From the NCBI GenBank assembly GCA_902765005.1, contig CACWYB010000014.1, positions 1-37,452 of the forward strand: a DNA stretch of 37,452 bases, written 5' to 3'. Both the position numbers and the translations under genes were made by a program. The notes under the pieces are model-generated. The model was not told where the DNA came from, made no database searches, and saw only the letters and a list, made by a program, of their open reading frames with translations. Origin of the DNA: an uncultured Eubacteriales bacterium. GTDB lineage: Bacteria > Bacillota > Clostridia > Christensenellales > CAG-138. Shown in pieces: positions 24,849-32,399 of this stretch; the stretch's first letter is position 1, and every line of letters begins with the position of its first letter.

Positions 24849-25802
24849 ATGATGAAGAAATGGATCAGCCTCCTGTTGGTGGCGCTGATGCTGCTGGCCA
24901 TCGCCCCTGTGGCCATGGCCGATCCCGAGGTGACCATCACCGAGGACAGCATCGTGACCATCGTCAACTGCAAGAACTCTGCCAACGTCCGTGAGAAGGC
25001 CACCAGCAACAGCGCGAAGATCGGCGAAGCCAAGCGGGGCAAGACCTTCCAGCTTCTGGCTGTGGAAGGCAACTGGTATAAGATTCAGTACACCAAGGAA
25101 AAGACCGGATACGTGTTCCACACCTTTGTGAAGGTGGGCAAGAAGGGCGACGCGCCCCTGGCTAACACCGCCACCGTGACCAACGCCCCCAACGGCGTGA
25201 ACATCCGCACCAAGGCCAGCAGCAAGAGCAAAATCCTGGGCGTGGCCCACAACGGCGACACCTTCGATGTGAAGGGCAAGAGCGGCAAGTGGACCAAGGT
25301 TGCCTACAGCACCGGCGTAGACGGCGTGGCCTACATCTTCACCTCCTACCTGACCATCAACGGCGGCGGCTCCTCCTCCGACGTGACGCCGGTGGACAAC
25401 GAGAAGGGCTACATCGACTGCAACACCAAGGTGAACGTGCGCAAGAAGGCCAGCAGCTCCAGCACCAAGCTGGGCACCCTGGAGCGGGGCGCCGAGATCA
25501 CCATCACCGGCATCAGCGGCAAGTGGACCCGCATCTCCTACAAGGGCGACTCCGCCTTCGTGTTCAGCGAGTATGTGTCCTCCACCAAGCCCGACAGCGA
25601 CGTGACCGGCAAGACGGCCACCATCGTCAACTGCAAGTACGCGGTGAACATCCGCAAGAAGGCCAGCAGCTCCAGCACCAAGCTGGGCACCGCCAAGAAC
25701 GGCGAGACCTTCGAGGTGAAGGGCATCTCCGGCAAGTGGGTGAAGATCGCCTACGACGGCGGCACCGCCTATGTGTACAACAAGTACGTGAAGATCGGCT
25801 GA
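24849..25802 (+). CDS. Secreted protein with four bacterial SH3 repeats
   Basis: A 317-residue exported protein. A signal peptide occupies residues 1-~25 (KK, a Leu-rich core, cleavage near AMA-D). Four SH3b domains follow at about 33-95, 103-170, 185-243 and 253-317, each with the N(V/I)R.KAS..S.K(L/I)G pattern, a G..F/I.V.G.SGKW.K(I/V) core and an aromatic end. Such proteins bind cell-wall peptides or cell surfaces. No enzymatic domain or LPXTG anchor is present. The third and fourth repeats share 39 identical bases (25440-25478 and 25653-25691). GAGGAG lies before ATG 24849; longer in-frame readings run through the repeats and are rejected. Confidence 0.88.
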   Translation: MMKKWISLLLVALMLLAIAPVAMADPEVTITEDSIVTIVNCKNSANVREKATSNSAKIGEAKRGKTFQLLAVEGNWYKIQYTKEKTGYVFHTFVKVGKKGDAPLANTATVTNAPNGVNIRTKASSKSKILGVAHNGDTFDVKGKSGKWTKVAYSTGVDGVAYIFTSYLTINGGGSSSDVTPVDNEKGYIDCNTKVNVRKKASSSSTKLGTLERGAEITITGISGKWTRISYKGDSAFVFSEYVSSTKPDSDVTGKTATIVNCKYAVNIRKKASSSSTKLGTAKNGETFEVKGISGKWVKIAYDGGTAYVYNKYVKIG

Positions 25803-25817
25803 GGCAAAGCATTCCCT

Positions 25818-25848
25818 GGACCGCCCTTCTGGGCGGTCCTTATTTTTC
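25818..25848 (+). terminator. Terminator of the SH3b gene
   Basis: Stem GGACCGCCC with GGGCGGTCC, loop TTCT, followed by TTATTTTT. Confidence 0.9.
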
Positions 25849-25856
25849 CAGACAGC

Positions 25857-25885
25857 TTGACAGAAAAATCGGCCTATGCCATACT
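25857..25885 (+). promoter_or_regulatory. Promoter of the lipoprotein gene
   Basis: Consensus TTGACA (25857-25862), 17-base spacer, CATACT (25880-25885), 65 bases before the ATG and immediately after the preceding terminator. Confidence 0.7.
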
Positions 25886-25949
25886 CAACACACCGATGAA
25901 GCCGCTTTTTGCGGTTTTGACCCACCATACGACACAGAAGGAGTTGCCT

Positions 25950-27044
25950 ATGAAAAGAACCGTTTCCCTGCTGACGGCGCTGCTGCTGGTGCTGAGCATG
26001 AGCGCCTGCATACGCATTAAGGCACCTGAGTTTACCCGAACCCAGAACGACGAAACGAACTTAGCCACCGAGGTCCCCGCCCCTGCGGAGGAACCCACAG
26101 CGGAGCCCACGGACGCGCCCACGGACACCCCCGCGCCCACGGAAACGCCGGTGCCCACGGACGCGCCTACGGATACGCCTGCGCCCACGGACACCCCCGC
26201 GCCCACGGAAGTGCCGGCTGCCTACGCCCTCTCCCAGGCGGCGGACAAGCTGAATGGGCTGGACAGCCTGCATATGGACATGGACCTGGCCATGGAGATG
26301 GGCATCGGCCTGGCTGCCGGCGGCGCGAGCATGACCCTGCCGATGAAACTGACCATGTTGGCTCAGGTGGACAGCCAGGCCACGCCCCATCTTGTGTGGA
26401 TGGACGCCCACATGGACATGAACATGGGGTTCCTGGGCGGCGATTCCATGGACGCCATGTCCTATTATGATTTCCGGGAGGACGGTACGATCACCTATTC
26501 CTCCGCGGACGGCGGCCGGACCTGGACCGTGCAGCAGGGGCAGGAGGCGCAAACTCTGCCCCCCCAAGCGGTGTTTGCCCTGCTGCAGATGAACGCCGAC
26601 ACCTATGAGAAGGCAGGCTCCGCCGATATCGATGGCCGGACGGTCACCGTATATACAGGCAGTCTGGACGGGAAGTATCTCCAGCAGCTCATGGAGATCA
26701 CCGGCGCCGGCGACAGCCTGGACGAGATGACGAACGGCGCGCTCACCACCGAGGAGGTGGGGCAGCTGGGTCAGATTGCTGTGACCGTGTCCATTGACGA
26801 TGAAACCGGGCTGCCCCTCCGCTACGCCCTGGATATGACCGAAATGATGGAGGATCTGCTCATCAAGGCCATTGAGAACGCCATGGACCCGGAGACGACG
26901 GAGGGCATGGACCTGAACATCGCCGTGGACAAGGTGACCATGGATATCACGCTGAGCCAGTTCGACAGCGTGCCCGCTTTTGAGATCCCCCAGGAGATCA
27001 TCAGCGAGGCGAAGCCTGTATCTTCCGCACAGGGGCAGGATTGA
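25950..27044 (+). CDS. Lipoprotein with Pro/Thr linker and LppX/DUF6612-like domain
   Basis: A 364-residue membrane-anchored lipoprotein. The signal peptide ends in a lipobox-like MSAC (Cys near residue 20). A ~45-residue linker of PTDAPTDTPAPT-type repeats follows, with a 28-base DNA repeat at 26117-26144 and 26183-26210. The folded part (about 90-364) starts with ALSQAADKLNGLDSLHMDMDLAMEM and includes TYSSADGGRTW. This pattern resembles the DUF6612 and LppX-like group of bacterial lipoproteins, which are proposed to hold hydrophobic ligands; the assignment is by pattern only. AAGGAG lies before the ATG. Confidence 0.75.
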   Translation: MKRTVSLLTALLLVLSMSACIRIKAPEFTRTQNDETNLATEVPAPAEEPTAEPTDAPTDTPAPTETPVPTDAPTDTPAPTDTPAPTEVPAAYALSQAADKLNGLDSLHMDMDLAMEMGIGLAAGGASMTLPMKLTMLAQVDSQATPHLVWMDAHMDMNMGFLGGDSMDAMSYYDFREDGTITYSSADGGRTWTVQQGQEAQTLPPQAVFALLQMNADTYEKAGSADIDGRTVTVYTGSLDGKYLQQLMEITGAGDSLDEMTNGALTTEEVGQLGQIAVTVSIDDETGLPLRYALDMTEMMEDLLIKAIENAMDPETTEGMDLNIAVDKVTMDITLSQFDSVPAFEIPQEIISEAKPVSSAQGQD

Positions 27045-27062
27045 GCGAATATACGCGCAGCC

Positions 27063-27097
27063 AAAAAGGGACCGCCCTAAGGTGGTCCCTTTTTTTG
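27063..27097. terminator. Bidirectional terminator between convergent genes
   Basis: AAAAAGGGACC..GGTGGTCCCTTTTTTT, a GC stem flanked by A and T runs. It serves the lipoprotein gene on the plus strand and the isomerase gene on the minus strand. Confidence 0.88.
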
Positions 27098-27109
27098 TGT
27101 GAAGGCAGG

Positions 27110-27796
27110 CTACTTGGCCGGGGGGTACTCCCCGCACAGAAGCCGATAGGGAGGCTCGTCCTCCTCGATGGCGGGAAAGCGACCCATTGGGGGCTCGAAG
27201 CGGTTGTCATTTTCGTCGTCGTTGGTCTGGCTGACCTCGCCCAGCAGCGCCGGGCCCGCGCCGGGCTCCACCTGAAAGTCATGGTACAGGCCCCGGTGGA
27301 CGTGGATGCTCTCCCCGGGGGTCAGGCGGATGAGGGCGCCGGCGGGAACGGTGAACCGGCGGCCGTCGCAGCTCAGGGTCACCGGGTTCTCGCTGTCGAT
27401 GCGCTCATCGGGCAGGGAGTTGTAGACGCGGATGAGGACCGGAGCGCCGCCCCGGTGGATGATGTCCTCGGTCTTGAACCAGTGGAAGTGGTTGGGGGAA
27501 TATTGACCCTCCTTCAGGTACAGAAGCTTTTCGGCGTAAACCTTGGGATATCTGTCCGCCAGCTTACGGTTGCCGTTGCGGATGGTGATCAGGCTCAGGC
27601 CCAGCCGGTCAAAGTCATCTTTGCCGTAATCCGTGATGTCCCAGCCCAGCCGGCAGTCCCTGACCTCATCGTATTCGTGGCCCTTTTGGGCCCATTCTTC
27701 CGGCGTAAAATGGCAGAAGGGAGGCAGATAGCAGTGCTCCTTTTGGCACATGGCCTCCATCTCCTTCAGGGCCCGGTTGATCTCGGATCGCTTCAT
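27110..27796 (-). CDS. D-lyxose/D-mannose isomerase family protein
   Basis: A 228-residue cupin-fold enzyme expected to interconvert D-lyxose with D-xylulose and D-mannose with D-fructose. The metal-binding set is visible in EKLLYLKEGQYSPNHFHWFKTEDI (His-x-His, then Glu) and the later His of IHVHRGLYHDFQ. The end EDEPPYRLLCGEYPP is typical of the family (YdaE/DUF1498). GGGAGG lies before ATG 27796; an in-frame start further upstream (27883) would cross the promoter and the repeat and is rejected. Single-gene unit. Confidence 0.88.
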   Translation of the reverse strand: MKRSEINRALKEMEAMCQKEHCYLPPFCHFTPEEWAQKGHEYDEVRDCRLGWDITDYGKDDFDRLGLSLITIRNGNRKLADRYPKVYAEKLLYLKEGQYSPNHFHWFKTEDIIHRGGAPVLIRVYNSLPDERIDSENPVTLSCDGRRFTVPAGALIRLTPGESIHVHRGLYHDFQVEPGAGPALLGEVSQTNDDENDNRFEPPMGRFPAIEEDEPPYRLLCGEYPPAK

Positions 27797-27826
27797 GGCG
27801 CTTTCCTCCCAGAAATTGATGCATCC

Positions 27827-27855
27827 AGTATACGATGACACGGAATGAAAAGCAA
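27827..27855 (-). promoter_or_regulatory. Promoter of the isomerase gene
   Basis: Minus strand TTGCTT (27850-27855), 17-base spacer, TATACT (27827-27832). Confidence 0.7.
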
Positions 27856-27861
27856 TTTCTT

Positions 27862-27999
27862 TGCCGCTTTTTCTTTTCTCCAAAAGCGAAAAAGCGGCGC
27901 AAAAAGAAAAGCCAGGAAGACTAAACGGTTAGAATTCCAAAGCTTTTTGTATGGTTAAAGTTCTTTTTGGTCCTTTTTCTTTCAAGAAAAAGGATCGAG
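27862..27999. repeat. Three-hairpin repeat, copy D (inverted relative to A)
   Basis: GCCGCTTTTTC with GAAAAAGCGGC forms the first hairpin. A decayed central stem (AGGAAGACTAA / TTAGAATTCC) follows, then a perfect CCTTTTTCTTTCAAGAAAAAGG hairpin (27972-27993) identical in type to the first hairpin of copy A. It lies just after the aminotransferase stop and before the isomerase promoter. Confidence 0.75.
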
Positions 28000-29181
28000 T
28001 TATGAATTCTTCCTCTTAACAAATCTCTCCATGCGGTCCATGGCGAGCTCAATGTTCTTCAGGCTGGCGGCGTAGGAGCAGCGAACGAAGCCCTCGCCCC
28101 GGCTGCCGAAGGCGTTGCCCGGGACCACGGCCACCTTCTCCTCCCGCAGCAGGCTTTCGGCAAAATGCTCGCTGGAAAGGCCCGTGGAGCTAATGTCCGG
28201 AAAGATATAGAAGGCGCCCTTCGGCTCGAAGCAGGGCAGGCCCATGCGCCTGAGCCGATCGAAGATATACCGCCGCCGCTGGTCGTAGGACCGGCGCATC
28301 CGGTCCACGTCGTCAAACTCCCCGCGAAGAAGCCCCTGCAGGGCTTCCGTGGCCGCGGCCTGGCTCATGGTGGAGGCGCACATGATGACATACTGGTGAA
28401 TCTTCAGCATCTGGGCGATGAACCGCCGATCCGCCGCCACGAACCCCAGCCGCCAGCCGGTCATGGCGAAGGCCTTGGAGAAGCCGGAGATGAGGATGGT
28501 CCGCTCCTTCATGCCCGGCACCTGGGCCAGGGAGGCATGGTCCCCGGAATAGGTGAGCTCCCCGTAGATCTCGTCGGAGATCACGGCCAGGTTCGTGCCT
28601 TCCAGCACCTCCGCCAGCTCCTCCAGCTGAGGCCGGGTCATGATGCCGCCGGTGGGGTTGTTGGGATAGGGCAGCACCAGCGCCTTGGTACGGGGGGTGA
28701 TGGCGCTTTTGAGCACGTCCCCCCGGAGGGCGAAGCTGTCCTCCGCGTAGGTGGGCAGCGGCACGCTCCTCCCCCCCGCCAAGAGGGTGCCGGGGGCATA
28801 GGAAATGTAGCTGGGGTCCGGGATCAGCACCTCGTCGCCCGGGTCCAGGAGCACCCGCAAGGCAAGGTCGATGGCCTCGGACGCGCCCACAGTGATGATG
28901 ATCTCCGTCTTCGGGTCGTAGCTGAGGCCGAATCGAGCGTACAGATACTCCGCCACCGCCTGCCGAAGCTGGGGCGTGCCGGCGTTGGGGGTATAGGCCG
29001 TCTCCCCCGCCCGAAGGGACGCCATGGCCGCGTCCCGAATGTGCCAGGGGGTGACGAAATCCGGCTCGCCGATGCCCAGGGAGACGGTGCCCTCCATGGC
29101 GTTGGCCAGGTCGAAAAAACGGCGGATGGGCGAGGGCTGGATAGCCTTCGCCTTCTGGGAGATCAACTGCTCGATGTTCAT
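28000..29181 (-). CDS. Class I/II aminotransferase (PLP-dependent)
   Basis: A 393-residue fold-type I aminotransferase. Signatures are LGIGEPDFVTPWHI near the N-terminus, YTPNAGTPQLRQAVAEYL, PNNPTGG (Asn for the PLP ring), DEIYGELTY and the PLP-binding Lys in SGFSKAFAMTGWRLGF. It resembles PatA and the Ia-gamma branch (aromatic/aspartate-like), but specificity cannot be fixed. Start ATG 29181 overlaps the stop of the Lrp/AsnC gene, so it is coupled to that regulator, which may respond to an amino acid handled by the enzyme. Confidence 0.92.
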   Translation of the reverse strand: MNIEQLISQKAKAIQPSPIRRFFDLANAMEGTVSLGIGEPDFVTPWHIRDAAMASLRAGETAYTPNAGTPQLRQAVAEYLYARFGLSYDPKTEIIITVGASEAIDLALRVLLDPGDEVLIPDPSYISYAPGTLLAGGRSVPLPTYAEDSFALRGDVLKSAITPRTKALVLPYPNNPTGGIMTRPQLEELAEVLEGTNLAVISDEIYGELTYSGDHASLAQVPGMKERTILISGFSKAFAMTGWRLGFVAADRRFIAQMLKIHQYVIMCASTMSQAAATEALQGLLRGEFDDVDRMRRSYDQRRRYIFDRLRRMGLPCFEPKGAFYIFPDISSTGLSSEHFAESLLREEKVAVVPGNAFGSRGEGFVRCSYAASLKNIELAMDRMERFVKRKNS

Positions 29182-29669
29182 GGGCTCACCACCATGCGCC
29201 GGTCCTCCGGCTGCTTTTCGAAGACGACGCCGTCGCTCTTGTACCGCTTGAGGATGAAGTGGGTGGCGCAGCTCTGCACGTTGTCCAGGATGGCCAGCCG
29301 CTCGGACACGAACCGGGACACGGCCCGCACGTTCTTCCCCTCCACGATGAGCATGAGGTCGTAGGCGCCCGACATGAGATAGCAGTCCTTCACCTCGTCG
29401 AAGAGATAGAGCTGCTCGGCGATGGCGTCGAAGCCCCGGTTCCGCTCCGGCTGGACCTTCACCTCGATGAGGGCGCTGATGGTCTCCTCCTCCAGACGGT
29501 CCCGGTCGATGAGGGCCGTGTACCCCCGGATGACCCCGGCCGCCTCCAGGGCGCCGATCCGCTCCTTGGCCTCCGCCGCCGAAATCCCCAGCAGCACCCC
29601 CGCCTGCTCCGGCGTCCGGCGGGCGTCCTCCTCCAATATCTCCAACAGCGCCTGGTCTATCCTGTCCAT
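29178..29669 (-). CDS. Lrp/AsnC family transcriptional regulator
   Basis: A 163-residue regulator. The N-terminal HTH (MDRIDQALLEILEEDARRTP ... AGVIRGYTALID, residues 1-60) is followed by an alpha/beta ligand-binding RAM domain (ISALIEVKVQPE ... YDLMLIVEG). The HTH retains the overall fold but departs from the usual D.LD..IL pattern. Start 29669 is chosen because AAAGGAGG lies 6 bases before it; the in-frame ATG at 29690 has no site. A palindrome spans its own transcription start, which suits self-control. Confidence 0.9.
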   Translation of the reverse strand: MDRIDQALLEILEEDARRTPEQAGVLLGISAAEAKERIGALEAAGVIRGYTALIDRDRLEEETISALIEVKVQPERNRGFDAIAEQLYLFDEVKDCYLMSGAYDLMLIVEGKNVRAVSRFVSERLAILDNVQSCATHFILKRYKSDGVVFEKQPEDRRMVVSP

Positions 29670-29699
29670 AGGGCCTCCTTTTTCACTCATAGACTGATT

Positions 29700-29741
29700 G
29701 TATATTGTATACGATTATAGCCGATTCCTCCTTTTTGTCAA
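29700..29741 (-). promoter_or_regulatory. Lrp/AsnC promoter with overlapping palindromic operator
   Basis: Minus strand TTGACA (29736-29741), 16-base spacer, TATAAT (29714-29719), both consensus. A perfect palindrome GTATA-TTG-TATAC lies at 29700-29712, over the expected start of transcription, and is a candidate autoregulatory operator. Confidence 0.75.
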
Positions 29742-29742
29742 C

Positions 29743-29769
29743 AAAAAGAGGAGGGACAAGCCCCTCCCC
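29743..29769 (-). terminator. Terminator of the sigma-factor gene
   Basis: Minus strand GGGGAGGG pairs with CCCTCCTC (one G-U) around a short loop and is followed by a T run, directly before the -35 of the next promoter. Confidence 0.7.
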
Positions 29770-29797
29770 TGTCGCTTTTTGATTCTTTTTGGCTTCC

Positions 29798-31081
29798 TTA
29801 TCTTAGGTACAGGCAGTCATACCAGTGGACGAAGGTCACGCCGTTGACGGTGATCCGCTCGTTCTCTGGCAGCAGCTCGGACCAGCGCTTGCCGTAGCGG
29901 TCCAGCTCCCAGTCGTCCCGGTTGAAGCGCTGCCAGAGCAGGGTATGTCCGCTTCGGTCGAGAAACTGCAGGGAGGCCACCCCCTCCATATAGGCGCTCA
30001 GGTCCATGATGGCGATGCAGTCGGTGCTCTTTCCGTCCAGGGTCAGGGTGCACCGGCCCACCACGTCCAGCACGCCCTCCTTTTGGGCGGTGTAGGCGTC
30101 CCCGTCTCTGTGGATCAGGCCCCGGGCCTCCGGGTGGATGGAGTTGCCCCGGTTGTCCTCCCCAAAGCCCCAGTTGGCCATGAATTCCTCCCCGTCCAGG
30201 AAGGTGGTCAGGGTGCGGACGCCGTCCTCCGTGCGCTCGGCGGAAAGGAAGCGGGTGTAGCCGTCCTTCAGCTGGCCCACAAAGGTCCAGACCTCCTCCT
30301 TTGCCCCGGAGCAAGCCACGGGCTCGTTCATCAAGTCTTCTTTTTCCAATGCGGGCTTGGGCTCCCGCACCCGGGCGGTGAAGATGACGCCTTCCAGGCC
30401 GTGGACCCTGGCTTTGCCGGTGACGGCCATGTCGTAGGCCACGTCCAGCTTTCGGGAGGGCAGATCGTACATGCCCCAGGTGAGCTTCTCCCCCAGCCGG
30501 GGGACGATGCCCCAGCCCATCATCTCCTCCCACACCACGGGGAAGGGGGCTTCGTCTTTCCAGCTGATATGATACTCAGGCAGCAGCATAGGCAGGTTTT
30601 TCATGGTTTTTTCTCCTTTCGGCGGATAGGCATAGGCGGCGGCAAAGCGCTGCCGGGCGGCGCTCAGGCGGCTTTTCACCGTGCCCTGGGGGATGGACAG
30701 CTGTTGGGCGATCTGCTTCTGGGGCAGCTGCTCCAAATAGAACAGCCGCAGCATGCGGGCGTCCCGGTCGGACAGCCTTTCCAAGGTCTCTTCCACGGCG
30801 GTGTCCGCCGGCTCCGGGGCGGCCACCTCAGGCAGCTCCTCCACCGGAGTGTCCGGCCGGCGGGCCTGCCGGCGATACCAATCGCGCCATTTGTTGCGGG
30901 CGATGCTGATGAGCCAGGGGCGGAAGGCGTCCCCGTCCTTCAGCCGGGGGAACGCCAGATAGGCGGCCAGGTAGGTCTCCTGGAGGATGTCCTCGGCGTC
31001 CGCCTCGCTGCGCACATGAAATTTGACGAACCGCTCCACGGCCAGCCGATGGGCGCCCAGCAGGGCCTCAAAGGTCTCCAT
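29798..31081 (-). CDS. ECF sigma factor fused to a C-terminal domain of unknown function
   Basis: A 427-residue protein. Residues 1-~157 form a complete ECF sigma-70 factor: region 2 (ADAEDILQETYLAAYLAF, RPWLISIARNKWRDWYRR) and region 4 (RDARMLRLFYLEQLPQKQIAQQLSIPQGTVKSRL). After PPKGEKT comes a ~268-residue soluble domain (MKNLPMLLPEYHISWKDE...) that I do not recognise, rich in beta-like segments and Trp. The join encodes AAAGGAGAAAAAACC-ATG, a textbook ribosome site before an in-frame ATG (30604, M160), so the second part may also be made separately. ATG 31081 is preferred to 31087 on ribosome-site spacing. No anti-sigma gene is adjacent; the fused domain may take that role. Confidence 0.85.
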   Translation of the reverse strand: METFEALLGAHRLAVERFVKFHVRSEADAEDILQETYLAAYLAFPRLKDGDAFRPWLISIARNKWRDWYRRQARRPDTPVEELPEVAAPEPADTAVEETLERLSDRDARMLRLFYLEQLPQKQIAQQLSIPQGTVKSRLSAARQRFAAAYAYPPKGEKTMKNLPMLLPEYHISWKDEAPFPVVWEEMMGWGIVPRLGEKLTWGMYDLPSRKLDVAYDMAVTGKARVHGLEGVIFTARVREPKPALEKEDLMNEPVACSGAKEEVWTFVGQLKDGYTRFLSAERTEDGVRTLTTFLDGEEFMANWGFGEDNRGNSIHPEARGLIHRDGDAYTAQKEGVLDVVGRCTLTLDGKSTDCIAIMDLSAYMEGVASLQFLDRSGHTLLWQRFNRDDWELDRYGKRWSELLPENERITVNGVTFVHWYDCLYLR

Positions 31082-31129
31082 GCCCATCCCTCCTTTCCTG
31101 TTTTTCTTTGAAACCGGTTTTCACCCCAA

Positions 31130-31157
31130 TAGACGAACAGAGAGGGGCAAAGGTTCA
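31130..31157 (-). promoter_or_regulatory. ECF-type autoregulatory promoter
   Basis: Minus strand TGAACC (31152-31157), 16-base spacer, CGTCTA (31130-31135). This has the TGAAC-N16-CGTC form typical of promoters read by Firmicutes ECF sigma factors and lies just before the sigma gene. Confidence 0.65.
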
Positions 31158-31166
31158 TTCAGGGTG

Positions 31167-31207
31167 AAAAAAAGTCCCTTTTTCTTCCGCAAGGAGAAAA
31201 AAGGGAC
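31167..31207 (-). terminator. Terminator of the EF-hand protein gene
   Basis: Imperfect 15-bp stem 31174-31207 with GCAA tetraloop, followed on the minus strand by seven T. The T/C-rich stem resembles the hairpins of the three-hairpin repeat family. Confidence 0.75.
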
Positions 31208-31242
31208 CCAAAGCTATGCCGCAGCCGATCCGCGCGCGGCGA

Positions 31243-31536
31243 TCATTTCCCGGAAAAGGTTTCCTGAACGGTGTTCTTCGCGTCCTGGTAGAGCTCGGCG
31301 CCCTTCTCCTTCACGTCCGCCATGACGCCGGGGGCCTTCTGCTTGAACTCCTCAAATGTCTCCTTGGCGGCCTTCTTGGTTTCGATGACGTAGTCCTTAT
31401 AATCCACCTTCCCGTCGCCGTTCACATCCTGAACGCCATCGGGGTTGTTCTCCTTCACCTTCTCGCTCACCTTCACGGCGGCCACGGTTCCGGCCACGGT
31501 GGTGCCGAAGCCAAAGAGTTTTTTCAGGAATCCCAT
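31243..31536 (-). CDS. Small YtxH-like protein with an EF-hand-type calcium loop
   Basis: A 97-residue protein. The N-terminal ~25 residues (MGFLKKLFGFGTTVAGTVAA) are hydrophobic with Lys, a probable membrane-associating helix. Residues 37-48 (DVNGDGKVDYKD) fit a 12-residue EF-hand loop with Asp1, Asn3, Asp5, Gly6 and Asp12, as in dockerins. The rest is a charged amphipathic helix (ETKKAAKETFEEFKQKAPGV, VKEKGAELYQDAKNTVQETF) like YtxH/CsbD-type stress proteins. AAAGGAGG before the ATG. Function unknown; a calcium-responsive envelope protein is possible. Confidence 0.7.
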   Translation of the reverse strand: MGFLKKLFGFGTTVAGTVAAVKVSEKVKENNPDGVQDVNGDGKVDYKDYVIETKKAAKETFEEFKQKAPGVMADVKEKGAELYQDAKNTVQETFSGK

Positions 31537-31572
31537 GCTGTGTTGCCTCCTTTATGTTTTCCTTCCGTGCAA

Positions 31573-31601
31573 AGTATAGCAGATAAATGCCCCTAATTCA
31601 A
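31573..31601 (-). promoter_or_regulatory. Promoter of the EF-hand protein gene
   Basis: Minus strand TTGAAT (31596-31601), 17-base spacer, TATACT (31573-31578). The TGA in the -35 is the stop codon (31598-31600) of the upstream membrane-protein gene. Confidence 0.75.
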
Positions 31602-32281
31602 GAAAAATACCGGCGTAGCGGCAGGGCGTCCCGGTATTCGAAGCGCCTGTCCATCCACGCCGTGCAGCGGCCGATGAGATAGCCGTTCACCAGGGCGCAA
31701 AGGATGGTGCCCAGCTTCACGCCCTCAAAGTGCCAAAGGCCGAAGAAGGCGAAGGACATGGCCACCGCCACGGCGCAGCTCACGCAGTCGTAGACGGTCT
31801 TCACCCGGTGGGTGGGCTTGTTGAGCTTCTCGGCCAGCTCCTTTACCAGCAGCTCATAGACCTCCGGAGCAATATAGGTCTTGAAGAAGCAGGCGATGCT
31901 CACCGCGCCCAGCCCCAGCCCCAGCACATACCACAGCCCCCGGAGGAGCAGGGTGTCCGCCGGGAAGCGGTTCACCAACAGCATCCAGCCGTCCAGCAGA
32001 AAGCCGTAGAGCACGGCGGTGACGAAGGAGAAGAGGAAGTAGGGCCGAAACTTTTTCACCGCCAGGGCCGTGATCACCAGCAGCACCCCCTGGAGGGTGT
32101 ATTCCGCCATGCCGAAGGTGAAGAAGTGGAACAGGGGGCTCAGCTTCAGATGCAGCAGATAGGCCGGGGCCACCACCATGGACACGCCGAAGTCGGCCCG
32201 TGTCATGAGCGCCACGCTGAAGCTCAGGATCACCATGCCCAGCACATAGGCTGTTTCCGTATAAAACGTTCTCTTCTTCAC
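31598..32281 (-). CDS. DUF6198/YczE-like integral membrane protein
   Basis: A 227-residue membrane protein with about five hydrophobic segments and no enzymatic motif. The N-terminal SVALMTRADFGVSMVVAPAYLL and the repeated helix pattern fit the YczE/YyaS/DUF6198 group, distant relatives of YitT; function unknown, transport suspected. It starts with GTG at 32281. The ribosome site is a G-run (GGGGGG) 8 bases upstream and is unusual. Divergent from the PAP2 gene. Confidence 0.75.
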   Translation of the reverse strand: MKKRTFYTETAYVLGMVILSFSVALMTRADFGVSMVVAPAYLLHLKLSPLFHFFTFGMAEYTLQGVLLVITALAVKKFRPYFLFSFVTAVLYGFLLDGWMLLVNRFPADTLLLRGLWYVLGLGLGAVSIACFFKTYIAPEVYELLVKELAEKLNKPTHRVKTVYDCVSCAVAVAMSFAFFGLWHFEGVKLGTILCALVNGYLIGRCTAWMDRRFEYRDALPLRRYFS

Positions 32282-32309
32282 ACACTTTTCCCCCCGATTC
32301 GGCGCCAGT

Positions 32310-32373
32310 ATACCACGGCGCCCGATGCCGGCGCAAGATTTCCATTGTCAAACGGAGCAAAAAAGGGTAGAAT
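32310..32373. promoter_or_regulatory. Divergent promoters between the membrane protein and PAP2 genes
   Basis: Plus strand TTGTCA (32345-32350), 17-base spacer, TAGAAT (32368-32373) reads the PAP2 gene. On the minus strand TTGCGC, 18-base spacer, TATACT with an extended TGG reads the membrane-protein gene, its -10 near 32310. Confidence 0.7.
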
Positions 32374-32399
32374 GAAAAAAAACAAAGGGAGCATATTGC

